Source of the DNA: Promethearchaeota archaeon
GTDB taxonomy: Archaea > Asgardarchaeota > Lokiarchaeia > Sigynarchaeales > SOKP01
Direction of reading: 5' to 3'
Assembly: GCA_016839845.1 (NCBI GenBank)
Contig: JAEOTL010000458.1
Span: forward strand, 1 to 17,739
DNA: 17,739 nt
Notes under the pieces: generated by a model
Seen by the model: the letters and a program-made list of their open reading frames with translations, nothing else
The model's database searches: none
What the model was told of the DNA's origin: nothing
Program-made: the position numbers and the translations under genes
Part shown: in pieces, positions 1 to 8,212 of the stretch
Position numbering within the stretch: position 1 is the stretch's first letter
How the letters are laid out: each line of letters opens with the position of its first letter

Positions 1-737
1 CTATTTGTTGAACTTATCTTTCTACTTCTGTAGTATAGTGTAATCAAACGCCAAGAAGTTATAAAGACTATCAGGAGGATGATAATATTAATTCCCATAT
101 ACCATATAAATGGTTCTTGAGGATCAGCAGGTGGAGGAGTAAAATCACTTAAAAAACCAAAAAATGTTGCTATCTGGAGCAAAACTGGAGTTATTAATGC
201 TGCTATTAGTAGAATTAAATGAAGTAATCTTTTTGTTTTGGAAGTACCATATCTATTGTTAATTTTCTCATTTAGTTTAATAGAGACATCATCAAACCAA
301 ATTCTTAAATAAAAGATTTGTATTACGCTCCAACCAAAATATACCACTAGGAAAATAATAGGAGGGGCAACATCCCAAGCTAGAAACTGTACAGTTACTT
401 GATTAGATGAGCCTAAAAGAAAGTAAGGAAGAATAAGCCCAAATGCAATGAAATAATTAATAAAGAAAGCGATTATCTTCTTTATATCAAACCTTTTTTC
501 TGTTGAGAAGAGATATCTTTCTAATTGAGGTATTAAACCCTCAAGCATTAGAAATATAAAAGCAAGTGCAAATATTGTTGCCAAAAATAAAATCGCATTT
601 CCTACTTCTAGACTCGGGATAAAACTTAAAATAGCAATTATAAAAGAGGAGACAACAAAAATGATTGTATACAGAAAATGACTATTATTAAAGATTTTAT
701 GAAAATAATTATCTAAAAATGAAATGATTTTGCTCAT
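1..737 (-). CDS. Multi-pass membrane protein, 3' end cut by window edge
   Basis: The frame opens with ATG at 737 and stays open for 245 codons to the left edge, so the C-terminus is missing. It has about six hydrophobic segments: residues about 22-42, 47-65, 88-109, 124-143, 170-196 and 212-236. Segments 5 and 6 are separated by a proline-rich loop (about 199-208, PPP and PQEP). A charged stretch at about 146-170 lies between segments 4 and 5. I recognise no catalytic motif or family. It should be an integral membrane protein with a short N-terminal cytosolic tail. A TATA-like box at 796-804 on the same strand is a plausible promoter, and a weak purine run (gagaga) precedes the ATG. The coding call is strong; the function is unknown. 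Confidence 0.8.
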   Translation of the reverse strand, partial: MSKIISFLDNYFHKIFNNSHFLYTIIFVVSSFIIAILSFIPSLEVGNAILFLATIFALAFIFLMLEGLIPQLERYLFSTEKRFDIKKIIAFFINYFIAFGLILPYFLLGSSNQVTVQFLAWDVAPPIIFLVVYFGWSVIQIFYLRIWFDDVSIKLNEKINNRYGTSKTKRLLHLILLIAALITPVLLQIATFFGFLSDFTPPPADPQEPFIWYMGINIIILLIVFITSWRLITLYYRSRKISSTN

Positions 738-795
738 GATATGATTCTCTCATTATATTTTGCAAGACTAGTTTGTGAGTTTTAAACCGAATTGG

Positions 796-810
796 TATAT
801 AAATCTTCCT
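796..810 (-). promoter_or_regulatory. BRE/TATA-like archaeal promoter
   Basis: Read on the minus strand, aggaag is followed directly by atttatata. This fits an archaeal BRE plus TATA box. It lies about 60 nt upstream of the ATG at 737, which predicts a transcription start near 770 and a leader of roughly 35 nt. The rest of 738-906 shows nothing else convincing. Confidence 0.5.
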
Positions 811-906
811 ATTGATGAGGTAAGTTTAACCCCTAACCAAACTAAATGACTCATTTAAGATTTTTCGAGAGGAAATTAAAACAAGTCTAGATATACGGCA
901 ATATTC

Positions 907-1341
907 TTAATTAAATTCTAAGCCACATTTGGTGCATACCATTTTCTTTGCGTATATCTTACGGGGGGTGTAAGTAAGTATTTTTGTTTTGTCATCAAAT
1001 TCTTTTATTTCAAATCCCATTGCTCCACATTCAGGGCACAATCTTTTCATTGTTCCTCCACCACCATCAGTGGATCGTATAGGAGTGCCCAAGAGTTTTC
1101 GCGAAGGTGGTGTATATGATTTTTGACTTGGGTAGGGTGTAGTTTCTAATTGTTGGGTAGCGGATTGAAGTTTCATTTTAAGAATATTATTTTCATTGCT
1201 TAAGCGCGTTATCATATTATCTTTTTCAGTAACTAATGCTTGATAATAATGGATTTCAGAAAAGAGATTATCAATTTGCATTTGTAGTTTATTTAACATT
1301 TGTTCATATTCTGGAACTACTTCTCCCATCTTGTTTTCCAT
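907..1341 (-). CDS. Coiled-coil protein with C-terminal zinc ribbon
   Basis: This 144-residue protein has three parts. Residues about 11-67 are polar, with leucine/isoleucine/methionine spaced as in a coiled coil. Residues about 68-97 form a Pro/Ser/Gly-rich linker that includes GGGG. Residues about 98-144 form a zinc ribbon with CPEC at 102-105 and CTKC at 136-139, 30 residues apart. The ribbon suggests nucleic-acid or protein binding, and the coiled coil suggests dimerisation. No family is recognised. The start is supported by a strong Shine-Dalgarno match (gaggtg, 1354-1359) 12 nt upstream. The gene is divergent from the MBL gene at 1516. It could be a lineage-specific transcription-associated factor, but that is inference from the ribbon alone. 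Confidence 0.8.
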   Translation of the reverse strand: MENKMGEVVPEYEQMLNKLQMQIDNLFSEIHYYQALVTEKDNMITRLSNENNILKMKLQSATQQLETTPYPSQKSYTPPSRKLLGTPIRSTDGGGGTMKRLCPECGAMGFEIKEFDDKTKILTYTPRKIYAKKMVCTKCGLEFN

Positions 1342-1353
1342 TTTGACTTTTCA

Positions 1354-1359
1354 CACCTC
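1354..1359 (-). promoter_or_regulatory. Shine-Dalgarno site (gaggtg) for the zinc-ribbon gene
   Basis: On the minus strand gaggtg lies 12 nt before the ATG at 1341. It matches the canonical archaeal/bacterial anti-SD complement and shows that this organism uses SD-led initiation for at least some genes. Confidence 0.55.
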
Positions 1360-1515
1360 AATCCTAACAATTATGTCGGGTGGATCTATAGTACTAGTCT
1401 GCTTCTCAATATAAATATTATTGGTTCTGAACATGAAATTTTACATATTTTTATCAATTTTGAAAAAAAAAAATCTTAAGGAAACTTCTTATTAAAGCAA
1501 CAATTAAGAAATTCG

Positions 1516-2262
1516 ATGCGAATAGTATTTTTAGGTACGAATGGGTGGTATGCCAACAGTTTGGGAAACACTAGCTCTATCTTAATTGATTCTGAAGATT
1601 ATTATATTATCCTTGATGCGGGGGATGGAATCCACAAAATCGATAATATTATTAATGATAAAAAACCGATTATCCTGCTATTAAGCCATCTTCATCTAGA
1701 TCATATAATAGGACTTCATACTGTTGCCAAATTTCCTTTTACTCAAGAAATAAACATATACGGTTATAAAGGAACCAAAAAAAGAATTAACCATATTATC
1801 AATCATCCTTTTTCATCTCCGTTTGCCAATCTACCGTTAAAAATTCAACTCCATGATATCAAAGAAGGCTGTTATGATTTTGGGATCCCCATTGCATGTA
1901 AACTTTTGTTTCATGCTGATCCATGTATGGGATACCGAATGAAAATTGAGAACAAGGTTATAGCCTACTGCACTGACACAGGAGTCTGTCCTAACTTATA
2001 TGAACTTGCAAAAAGTGCCGATGTTTTTATAACTGAATGTTCTTACAAACCTGGTCAGGATGAATGGGGGTGGCCACATCTTAAACCAGAAGAAGCTGCA
2101 GAAGTTGCATTAAAATCAAGAGTAAAGAGGTTGATACTCACCCATTTTGATGCGAGCACTTATAAAACATTACTATCGAGAAAGGAAGCTGAAAGAAAAG
2201 CAAAAACAATATTTGAAAACACTACTGCTGCAACCGATGATTTTGAATTTGTAGTAGACTGA
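1516..2262 (+). CDS. RNase Z-like metallo-beta-lactamase fold hydrolase
   Basis: This 248-residue soluble MBL-fold enzyme carries the metal motif HLHLDH at residues 58-63. Other likely ligands are H133 (in FHADP), D154 (in CTDTG) and H210 (in LTHF). A GWPHLKPEEAAEVA stretch (H188) matches the conserved histidine-plus-PEEAA helix of RNase Z and YhfI-like proteins. The start MRIVFLGTNG is the typical first beta strand of this branch, so the N-terminus is complete. It should bind two Zn ions and hydrolyse a phosphodiester or ester; the true substrate cannot be read from sequence. The RNase Z exosite arm is not evident and the length is short for a bona fide tRNase Z, so an RNase Z-like hydrolase of unknown substrate is the safer name. 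It converges on the DUF1326 gene. Confidence 0.88.
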   Translation: MRIVFLGTNGWYANSLGNTSSILIDSEDYYIILDAGDGIHKIDNIINDKKPIILLLSHLHLDHIIGLHTVAKFPFTQEINIYGYKGTKKRINHIINHPFSSPFANLPLKIQLHDIKEGCYDFGIPIACKLLFHADPCMGYRMKIENKVIAYCTDTGVCPNLYELAKSADVFITECSYKPGQDEWGWPHLKPEEAAEVALKSRVKRLILTHFDASTYKTLLSRKEAERKAKTIFENTTAATDDFEFVVD

Positions 2263-2290
2263 ATTTTTTAATAATTAAATCAAAAAAAAG
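2263..2290. terminator. Bidirectional T-tract terminator region
   Basis: Between the convergent stops at 2262 and 2314 there is a T6 tract (2264-2269) for the plus-strand gene and an A8 tract (2282-2289), which reads as T8 for the minus-strand gene. Archaeal RNA polymerase can terminate at such U-runs without a hairpin. No stable stem is seen. Confidence 0.5.
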
Positions 2291-2313
2291 ATGGAAAATT
2301 AATATCTTACAAA

Positions 2314-2931
2314 TCAGAAATTTCTTGATTTTCCTTTTAGGTCAAAATTCGCAATAACTCCACTTCTGTTTACGAAAGACCAATCTCTCCCGAAATCTTT
2401 GTATTTCCAGAAATGAGTGTTACAAATTTTCAGATCTGAAAAAAATACACCAAATGGGGAATTTTCAAGTCTTTGCGGATTTTTTCCATCAAGTCCCGGT
2501 GTGTATGATAATTTCATCTCCCCAAAGGGCATTATAAAATGAAACGTATCTCCCTCTTGATCAAACTGGATATCAACATACTTCACTCCGAGGGATTTTC
2601 TGAGAATTGAACCCCCAGATACATTATTAACAAAATACGGTTCTAAATATCTTCTTTGTTCCTCTGTAGTTTTATCGCTTATATAAACACCCCCTTCTCC
2701 TCCTTTAACCATTGCATCAGCGGCTTTATTAGAATATAAATCGATTACATTTATTGCTAATATCCCGCTGATATCTACATCTCCTAATTTTCCCTCAGTA
2801 AATTGAAAAACTTGAAATGATTTGCACGGGGATTCAAGATCTCTCCCAAAATATAATGAACAATGCCCTTCTGAGGCACAAGCCTCATACCACACACCTT
2901 TTGTGCTCCAATTTATTCTTTCCTTAGACAT
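2314..2931 (-). CDS. DUF1326 family protein
   Basis: This 205-residue protein resembles the DUF1326 family. The opening W-YEAC region, the central GKLGDVDISG and VIDLYSN segments, the YISDKTTEEQR helix and the late NSPFG motif occur in the family order. Family members usually carry a cysteine cluster of the CNC...CPC type near the N-terminus. Here only C18, C24 and C36 are present, so the cluster looks reduced. The function of the family is not established and no catalytic role is assigned. The start is supported by ggtgat (2935-2940) just 3 nt before the ATG. There is no signal peptide or membrane segment, so it should be cytosolic. The gene stands alone between convergent and co-directional neighbours. 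Confidence 0.75.
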   Translation of the reverse strand: MSKERINWSTKGVWYEACASEGHCSLYFGRDLESPCKSFQVFQFTEGKLGDVDISGILAINVIDLYSNKAADAMVKGGEGGVYISDKTTEEQRRYLEPYFVNNVSGGSILRKSLGVKYVDIQFDQEGDTFHFIMPFGEMKLSYTPGLDGKNPQRLENSPFGVFFSDLKICNTHFWKYKDFGRDWSFVNRSGVIANFDLKGKSRNF

Positions 2932-2934
2932 TTT

Positions 2935-2940
2935 ATCACC
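2935..2940 (-). promoter_or_regulatory. Shine-Dalgarno site (ggtgat)
   Basis: On the minus strand ggtgat lies 3 nt before the ATG at 2931. It is a good anti-SD match at unusually short spacing, and it fixes the start of the DUF1326 gene. Confidence 0.5.
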
Positions 2941-3022
2941 ACTCTATTTAAAAATTAAAAAGATTTAACAGTTGATTAGAGAGAGCAAAAAAATATAAAA
3001 TAATACGAAAAATAAAAATTAT

Positions 3023-4528
3023 TTATGGATCAAGTAGTCCATCCCATGCTTCCCGCTCCTTATCAAATGCAGCATTAACTACTTTACAATCGTTTCCTAA
3101 AAACATTGTTGCTCTTTCGTCTGTTTTATAGGAAGGCCATTGAGGAATATTTTCATGGTTGGGATCTCCAGAGTGAGCAAACTGAATCCATGCATCCATG
3201 ACTTTTTCACTAAGAGCTTGTTCAGAAGGGCCATTTCCGACAAATCCATTAAGAATAGGTGCATGGATAGTATTAAAGACGAACGGGATTTCAACTGCGT
3301 GTGGACTTCCTAATGTACCATTAAGATAAGGTGATGGGTAGGTGAACATGTAATTATACGTACTAGGTTGATGTTCACTTTGGGCTTCAAGCAACCGTAT
3401 TGTTGGTATCCGGAATATGCCTTCAGTTATGAGGACATTTAATAATTCTAAAGGCTCATTTGAACGTGTTCCTTCTCGCGCTTTTTTATAAGCATTCACA
3501 ATTGCACTACTTTTATTATTGTCAATATTAAGCATGCCCATTAACATAATCAAACTATTATCTCCTCCTCCTTCGATCATGGCATTGAGATCAGGTGCTA
3601 ACGCGGTAAACATTTTAGCTTCATCTAGATTGCTCCCAATCATAAATTCAATATCCTTGCAATCTCCATTGCGAAATGCTTCTAAAGGATGTTTAGGGAT
3701 TGTCACCCCATCAATTAATGGTCTAAAAGCAAGGATACTAGCAACATCATTTTCCATCATCGCATTTTGGGCTTCAATTATTGTTTTTGCTGAGAGTTTA
3801 CGTAACCCATCAATATCCCCCTTTTTCACCCTAAGCTTTCTCATCAATGTCCTTGTGTTTTTCTCACTTACTTCTGGATCAAAATATGGGGCACTCTGAG
3901 CGATTACACGATGGAATAGTCCCTTAGCAGCAGGCATTACTGGTAAAGTAACCACAGCATATCCTCCTGCTGACTCACCAAAGATAGTGACATTGTTAGG
4001 GTCACCACCAAATGCTTCGATATTGTCATGAACCCACTTCAGAGCAAGGATCTGATCTAATTGTCCAACATTGGCAGTAACACCTGGAATGTACAAATAT
4101 CCTAGAGCACCGAGTCTATAGTTAATTGTAACGATTACTACATTTCCACGGTTAGCCAATTCTGAACCGTCATAAAAATTATGCTTTCCACTTCCAGTAA
4201 TAAACGCCCCTCCATGAATCCACACCATTACAGGGCGTTTCTCTCCATCTGTAGACGGAGTCCATATATTCAAATTTAAACAATCCTCACTCTCGTCTTC
4301 TAATTTACCAAACCATTCTTCAAGGCTGGTAGAACCTTGGAAAGCACATGGACCATATTTTGTAGCATCGAAAACTCCATTCCATGATTCTTTTCCAACT
4401 GGTGGGCAAAAACGTAGATCACCAATTGGAGGTTCTGCAAAGGGGATGCCTTTAAAAATACAAAGCCCCTTTTCTCTATAACCTTGAACCTTTCCTGAGG
4501 TAATATTGATAATAGCAGTTTTTTTCAT
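3023..4528 (-). CDS. Type-B carboxylesterase, paralogue 1
   Basis: At 501 residues this is full length for the type-B carboxylesterase / p-nitrobenzyl esterase family (alpha/beta hydrolase fold, COesterase). The N-terminal FKGIPFAEPPIG signature is at about 25-36. EDCLNLNIWTP is at about 81-91, the oxyanion HGG at 105-107, the nucleophile in GESAG is S186, the acid in NLDE is E303, and the histidine in SPHAVEIPFVF is H410. The triad is therefore intact. No signal peptide is present, so it should act in the cytosol on small carboxylic esters. The ATG is preceded by an aaggga SD match with about 9 nt spacing. It is divergent from paralogue 2 and the most different of the three. Substrate cannot be inferred; esterase activity is well supported by the family. 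Confidence 0.95.
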   Translation of the reverse strand: MKKTAIINITSGKVQGYREKGLCIFKGIPFAEPPIGDLRFCPPVGKESWNGVFDATKYGPCAFQGSTSLEEWFGKLEDESEDCLNLNIWTPSTDGEKRPVMVWIHGGAFITGSGKHNFYDGSELANRGNVVIVTINYRLGALGYLYIPGVTANVGQLDQILALKWVHDNIEAFGGDPNNVTIFGESAGGYAVVTLPVMPAAKGLFHRVIAQSAPYFDPEVSEKNTRTLMRKLRVKKGDIDGLRKLSAKTIIEAQNAMMENDVASILAFRPLIDGVTIPKHPLEAFRNGDCKDIEFMIGSNLDEAKMFTALAPDLNAMIEGGGDNSLIMLMGMLNIDNNKSSAIVNAYKKAREGTRSNEPLELLNVLITEGIFRIPTIRLLEAQSEHQPSTYNYMFTYPSPYLNGTLGSPHAVEIPFVFNTIHAPILNGFVGNGPSEQALSEKVMDAWIQFAHSGDPNHENIPQWPSYKTDERATMFLGNDCKVVNAAFDKEREAWDGLLDP

Positions 4529-4683
4529 AATAAATATCCCTTAATTTATAATTAATTTTGAAAAAATTGATAATAATAAGTAATTTGGGATTATATTGTC
4601 AAAATTGTCAACATTATGTTTATCATGCTAAATTATTCTGTTCTAACCGTACGTAAATCCCTCTTATAAAACTAAATTTTAAG

Positions 4684-4691
4684 ATATATAA
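4684..4691 (+). promoter_or_regulatory. TATA-like box upstream of esterase 2
   Basis: A tatataa core follows an A/T-rich purine-containing stretch, about 48 nt before the TTG start at 4739. It would place transcription start near 4713, just upstream of the SD site at 4725. The 210-nt divergent gap 4529-4738 must also hold the promoter of the minus-strand esterase, but no single box stands out there. Confidence 0.4.
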
Positions 4692-4724
4692 TGTATTTTC
4701 CCAACTAAATTACTATTTGGATAT

Positions 4725-4730
4725 TAGGAG
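4725..4730 (+). promoter_or_regulatory. Shine-Dalgarno site deciding the TTG start of esterase 2
   Basis: taggag lies 8 nt before TTG at 4739. Together with the alignment of the following residues to the N-termini of the two paralogues, it supports TTG as the real initiator. Confidence 0.6.
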
Positions 4731-4738
4731 ATTTAAGA

Positions 4739-6265
4739 TTGAATAAAACCGAAATATTAACAATACAACCTGGGAAGATTCAAGGATATAAAGAAGAGAA
4801 TGTATCAATTTTCAAGGGAATTCCCTATGCAGAACCCCCCATTGGTGAATTACGATACGATGCTCCCCTTGCCAGAAAACCATGGGATGGGGTAGTGGAA
4901 GCGTTTAAGTATCTCCCTGTTGCACCCCAACCTCCTCCTTGGGATGATTCTTATCCTGCTCCCCCACAAAGCGAAGCAGAATGCCTTAACCTAAACGTGT
5001 GGACTCCAGGATGCGATGATAAAATGCGTCCGGTGATGTTCTGGATACATGGTGGTTCTCATATACATGGCTCTGGTCAAATACTTACTGGAAAGGAGAT
5101 ATCACGCAAGGGGGATGTTGTGTTGGTGACTATAAATTATCGATTAGGACCTTTAGGCTTTTTCAAGATTCCTGGAGGAGCTTCAAATATAGGACAATTA
5201 GATCAAATTTGTGCTCTTGAATGGGTAAGGGATAATATTATATTCTTTGGGGGAGACCCCCATAATGTAACAATTTTTGGTGAATCTGCGGGAGCCACTT
5301 CAGTATGTGCTTTAATGGCAATGCCTAAAGCAAAAGGTTTGTTTGCGCGAGCAATATCTCAAAGTGGGGCAGCAAAATCTCAGGGATTTGAACCGTCAAA
5401 GCGAGAACTAACTGCAAAAATGGTATTAGATGAATTAAACTTAACTTCAGACGATATAAAAAAACTTCGAAAACTTTCCGTTGAAAAGATTGTTGACGCG
5501 TTCGTTGAAGCGCAAATGAAATCTTATCAAACTGGAGTAGATATGGATTGTCGACCTTGGATTAATGATGAGAACCTTCCACAACACCCTATAAAAGCAA
5601 TTGAAGAAGGATATGCTCGAGACATCGAATTAATTATAGGTACAAACCTAGATGAGTGGAAATTTTGGAGAGTTTTTGAACCCGATTTTGAAAAATATGA
5701 ACAAACTAAGATGGAAGAAAGAATGTCGCTCGTGATGAGAATGGATGGTGAGGAGCAAGCGACGTTAGATACAATTATTAACACGTACAAAGACTCAAGG
5801 GGAGATAGCTATTCTCCTATGAATCTTCAGGACGTTTATGATATGTACATGACAGATTCAATTTTCCGTATACCCTCAATTAAATTTGCAGAAGCCCAAA
5901 GCAAACATCAAGAAAATACATATATGTATCTCTTTACTTGGGAGACACCCTTTGAAAATGGTAGATACAAGTCCTTGCATGCATTGGAAATTGCGTTTGT
6001 ATTTGGGTCATTTTGGGAGGAACATTTGTTTACCCTCATCAAGAAGACTGATGAAACAGCTTCTCTCTCAGATAAAATGATGAGTTATTGGACCTCCTTT
6101 GCGAGGTTTGGGGATCCAAACAACAATAGTAATATTGTGTGGCCCAAATACGATACTGAGAACCGGAAAACAATCATTTTTAACAAAGAAATTGAAGTAC
6201 GTGAAGATCCTCTAAAATCCGAGCGAAAAATGTGGAATAAAATGAAACAATGGGCTCATTTCTAA
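4739..6265 (+). CDS. Type-B carboxylesterase, paralogue 2 (TTG start)
   Basis: This is a 508-residue type-B carboxylesterase. It has FKGIPYAEPPIG at about 25-36, ECLNLNVWTP at about 81-90, HGG at 104-106, GESAG with nucleophile S183, NLDE with acid E306, and SLHALEIAFVF with histidine H414. All triad residues are present and no signal peptide is seen. TTG is chosen as start because its first residues, MNKTEIL, align with MKKTAII and MKKTEII of the paralogues and because taggag sits 8 nt upstream. It is closer to paralogue 3 (51 bp downstream) than to paralogue 1; for example both share MPKA-GLF and QSGAA after the nucleophile. The tandem pair could be one transcript, although a TATA-like box lies between them. 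The physiological ester is unknown. Confidence 0.95.
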   Translation: MNKTEILTIQPGKIQGYKEENVSIFKGIPYAEPPIGELRYDAPLARKPWDGVVEAFKYLPVAPQPPPWDDSYPAPPQSEAECLNLNVWTPGCDDKMRPVMFWIHGGSHIHGSGQILTGKEISRKGDVVLVTINYRLGPLGFFKIPGGASNIGQLDQICALEWVRDNIIFFGGDPHNVTIFGESAGATSVCALMAMPKAKGLFARAISQSGAAKSQGFEPSKRELTAKMVLDELNLTSDDIKKLRKLSVEKIVDAFVEAQMKSYQTGVDMDCRPWINDENLPQHPIKAIEEGYARDIELIIGTNLDEWKFWRVFEPDFEKYEQTKMEERMSLVMRMDGEEQATLDTIINTYKDSRGDSYSPMNLQDVYDMYMTDSIFRIPSIKFAEAQSKHQENTYMYLFTWETPFENGRYKSLHALEIAFVFGSFWEEHLFTLIKKTDETASLSDKMMSYWTSFARFGDPNNNSNIVWPKYDTENRKTIIFNKEIEVREDPLKSERKMWNKMKQWAHF

Positions 6266-6273
6266 ATTTTCAG

Positions 6274-6280
6274 TATATAA
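6274..6280 (+). promoter_or_regulatory. TATA-like box between esterases 2 and 3
   Basis: tatataa occurs about 40 nt before the ATG at 6316, inside the 50-nt gap. It could give esterase 3 its own promoter with a short leader. No SD site is visible before that ATG, which fits initiation on a short or absent leader. Confidence 0.4.
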
Positions 6281-6315
6281 TTATACAAATATTAATGTAT
6301 TAGTTGATATAAACT

Positions 6316-7839
6316 ATGAAAAAAACAGAAATTATTAACACTAGTACTGGTAAAATTCAGGGTACCATTGAAAGAGACGTTTTCGTTTTTAAAGGCATTC
6401 CCTTTGCAGAGCCTCCAATTGGAGATTTACGCCTAAACGCTCCCGTACCAAAAGAATCTTGGGATGGGGTGCTAGATGCTGTAAAATTTGGTCCTGAAGC
6501 GTTACAACCATATAATCTAAATACACCCCAACCCCGTCCGACCCAAAGTGAAGAGGGTTGCCTTACATTAAACATTTGGACACCAAAAATTGACAATGAA
6601 AAACGTCCTGTAATGGTGTGGATTCACGGGGGTAGTTTTATTTATGGATCTGGCTCACGTCCCATATACTACGGTACAAACTTTGTGCATAGGGGAAATG
6701 TTGTAATTGTTACCATAAATTATCGATTAGGAGCATTTGCTAATTTGTTCTTTACTGAAGCCACACCCAATGTTGGAATGTTGGACCAGGTTGTTGCATT
6801 AGAATGGATTCGAGATAATATTGAAAAATTTGGGGGAGATCCAGAAAATGTTACAATATTTGGTGAGAGTGCAGGAGGAGCTGCGGTGTGTACATTAATG
6901 ACTATGCCCAAAGCTAATGGACTATTTAAAAGAGTGATACCCCAAAGTGGAGCCGCCCATCCTTTAGGATTTCGATTAAACGCTTTAAAACAGACAACTG
7001 AAGCAACGTTAGATGAACTTAATATAAAAGAAGATGATTTAGAAGGATTTCGTAAACTTTCTGCGATAGACATTATTAAAGCAACATTTCGACTTCAACG
7101 AAAATTGTTTTCAACAGGTGTTCGTCTTACTCATGGTCCATATGTTGATGGTGAGATCCTCCCACAACATCCTCTCAAAGCAATAAGTGAAGGATATGCT
7201 AAGGAGGTTGAATTAATTATCGGTTCAAACTTAGAAGAAACGAAATTTTGGTATCAGTTTTATCCTGATTTTAAAGAATTAGAACCTGAAGCCTTACCCA
7301 AAAGCCTAACTAGATCGTTACAAGGCACTATAGAAAAAAAATACGATCTTGATCATATTATTAATACCTACAGAACCTCGAGATTAGAAAGTAAATTACC
7401 GGCAAACCCCCAAGACATTCTCGATGCATTCGACACTGATCATAGGTTCCGTATCCCCGCAGTGAAATTTGCAGAAGCTCAGAGCAAACACCAAAAAAAT
7501 ACCTTTATGTACTTGTTTTCTTGGCGATTACCAAGTATTTATGGAGCAATGCACGGATTAGAAATTGGATTTGTTTTCAATCGATTTTTCAATGTGGATC
7601 TCCCTACTTTACCAAAGAAATCTGAGGAAACTGAGTTATTGTCCAAGAATATGATGGATTCATGGATTTCTTTTGCAAGAACCGGAGATCCAAACCACGA
7701 AGGTATCCCAAAGTGGCCGGGCTATGATATAGAGAAGCGAAGTACGATTGTTTTCGATAAAGACATAAAAATTTGGGACGACCCAATGGGTAAAGAGCGA
7801 GAAATGTGGTACGGGATGAACACTTGGTCTCGATTCTAA
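6316..7839 (+). CDS. Type-B carboxylesterase, paralogue 3
   Basis: This is a 507-residue type-B carboxylesterase. It has FKGIPFAEPPIG at about 25-36, GCLTLNIWTP at about 81-90, HGG at 104-106, GESAG with S185, NLEE with acid E308, and AMHGLEIGFVF with H413. The catalytic set is complete. The usual N-R-L-G strand (INYRLG) is kept at about 134-139. It is most similar to paralogue 2 and was probably generated by local tandem duplication, after which the acyl-pocket regions (about 60-80 and 310-370) diverged. No signal peptide is seen, so it should be cytosolic. Directly after its stop, a truncated GDPD remnant begins in another frame, suggesting that a duplication breakpoint lies just downstream. 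Family and activity type are secure; the substrate is not. Confidence 0.95.
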   Translation: MKKTEIINTSTGKIQGTIERDVFVFKGIPFAEPPIGDLRLNAPVPKESWDGVLDAVKFGPEALQPYNLNTPQPRPTQSEEGCLTLNIWTPKIDNEKRPVMVWIHGGSFIYGSGSRPIYYGTNFVHRGNVVIVTINYRLGAFANLFFTEATPNVGMLDQVVALEWIRDNIEKFGGDPENVTIFGESAGGAAVCTLMTMPKANGLFKRVIPQSGAAHPLGFRLNALKQTTEATLDELNIKEDDLEGFRKLSAIDIIKATFRLQRKLFSTGVRLTHGPYVDGEILPQHPLKAISEGYAKEVELIIGSNLEETKFWYQFYPDFKELEPEALPKSLTRSLQGTIEKKYDLDHIINTYRTSRLESKLPANPQDILDAFDTDHRFRIPAVKFAEAQSKHQKNTFMYLFSWRLPSIYGAMHGLEIGFVFNRFFNVDLPTLPKKSEETELLSKNMMDSWISFARTGDPNHEGIPKWPGYDIEKRSTIVFDKDIKIWDDPMGKEREMWYGMNTWSRF

Positions 7840-7870
7840 TTTTCTTACTAAGCCAGTAGCTCATACGAAG

Positions 7871-8212
7871 TCAGCAGATTCACTTTTTACTCCTCTTAGA
7901 AAGAAGAGTAAGGAAATAACACTAGTCTGTTCTTTGTTTACCGATAAGCAGATCTCTGATAATAATTATCAGCTTTTACATCAGATGGAAAAATTAGAGG
8001 TCCAAGTAATCAATTTAAACCATCATAGATTTAATTTGGATGTGTTTGAAAAAGCCAAAGAGCGAGGCTTAAAATTTTATGTTTGGGCAGTTCTCTTTAA
8101 ATATTTCATGAAAAAGTATTTGACATTGAATCATAAGGGGTATATTATTGATGGGATATACACAAATTACCCTGATAAATTACTAGAATTACGACCTGAG
8201 ATGAGTTCTTAA
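7871..8212 (+). pseudogene. C-terminal remnant of a glycerophosphodiester phosphodiesterase
   Basis: One open frame ends at TAA 8210-8212. It reads SLFTPLRKKSKEITLV, then VINLNHH, then FEKAKERGLKFYVWAV, and finally IDGIYTNYPDKLLEL. These match in order the last strands and helices of the GDPD barrel, including the family signatures xxAxxxGLxxxxWxV and DGIxTxxPxxL. The N-terminal two thirds, with the catalytic HRG, ExD and general-acid His, are absent: only about 30 nt separate the recognisable part from the esterase stop at 7839. No good start codon exists upstream. A TTG at 7934 could initiate a 92-residue peptide, but that would not contain an active site. It is therefore a decayed fragment, probably cut during rearrangement of the esterase pair. 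Confidence 0.75.

Noticed and set aside
3519..3899. Plus-strand 126-codon frame inside esterase 1
   Set aside because: It is antisense to a full-length esterase with intact motifs and shows no recognisable domain.
7934..8212. A functional small gene starting at TTG 7934
   Set aside because: The GDPD similarity extends upstream of this TTG in the same frame and the active site is absent, so a truncated pseudogene explains it better.
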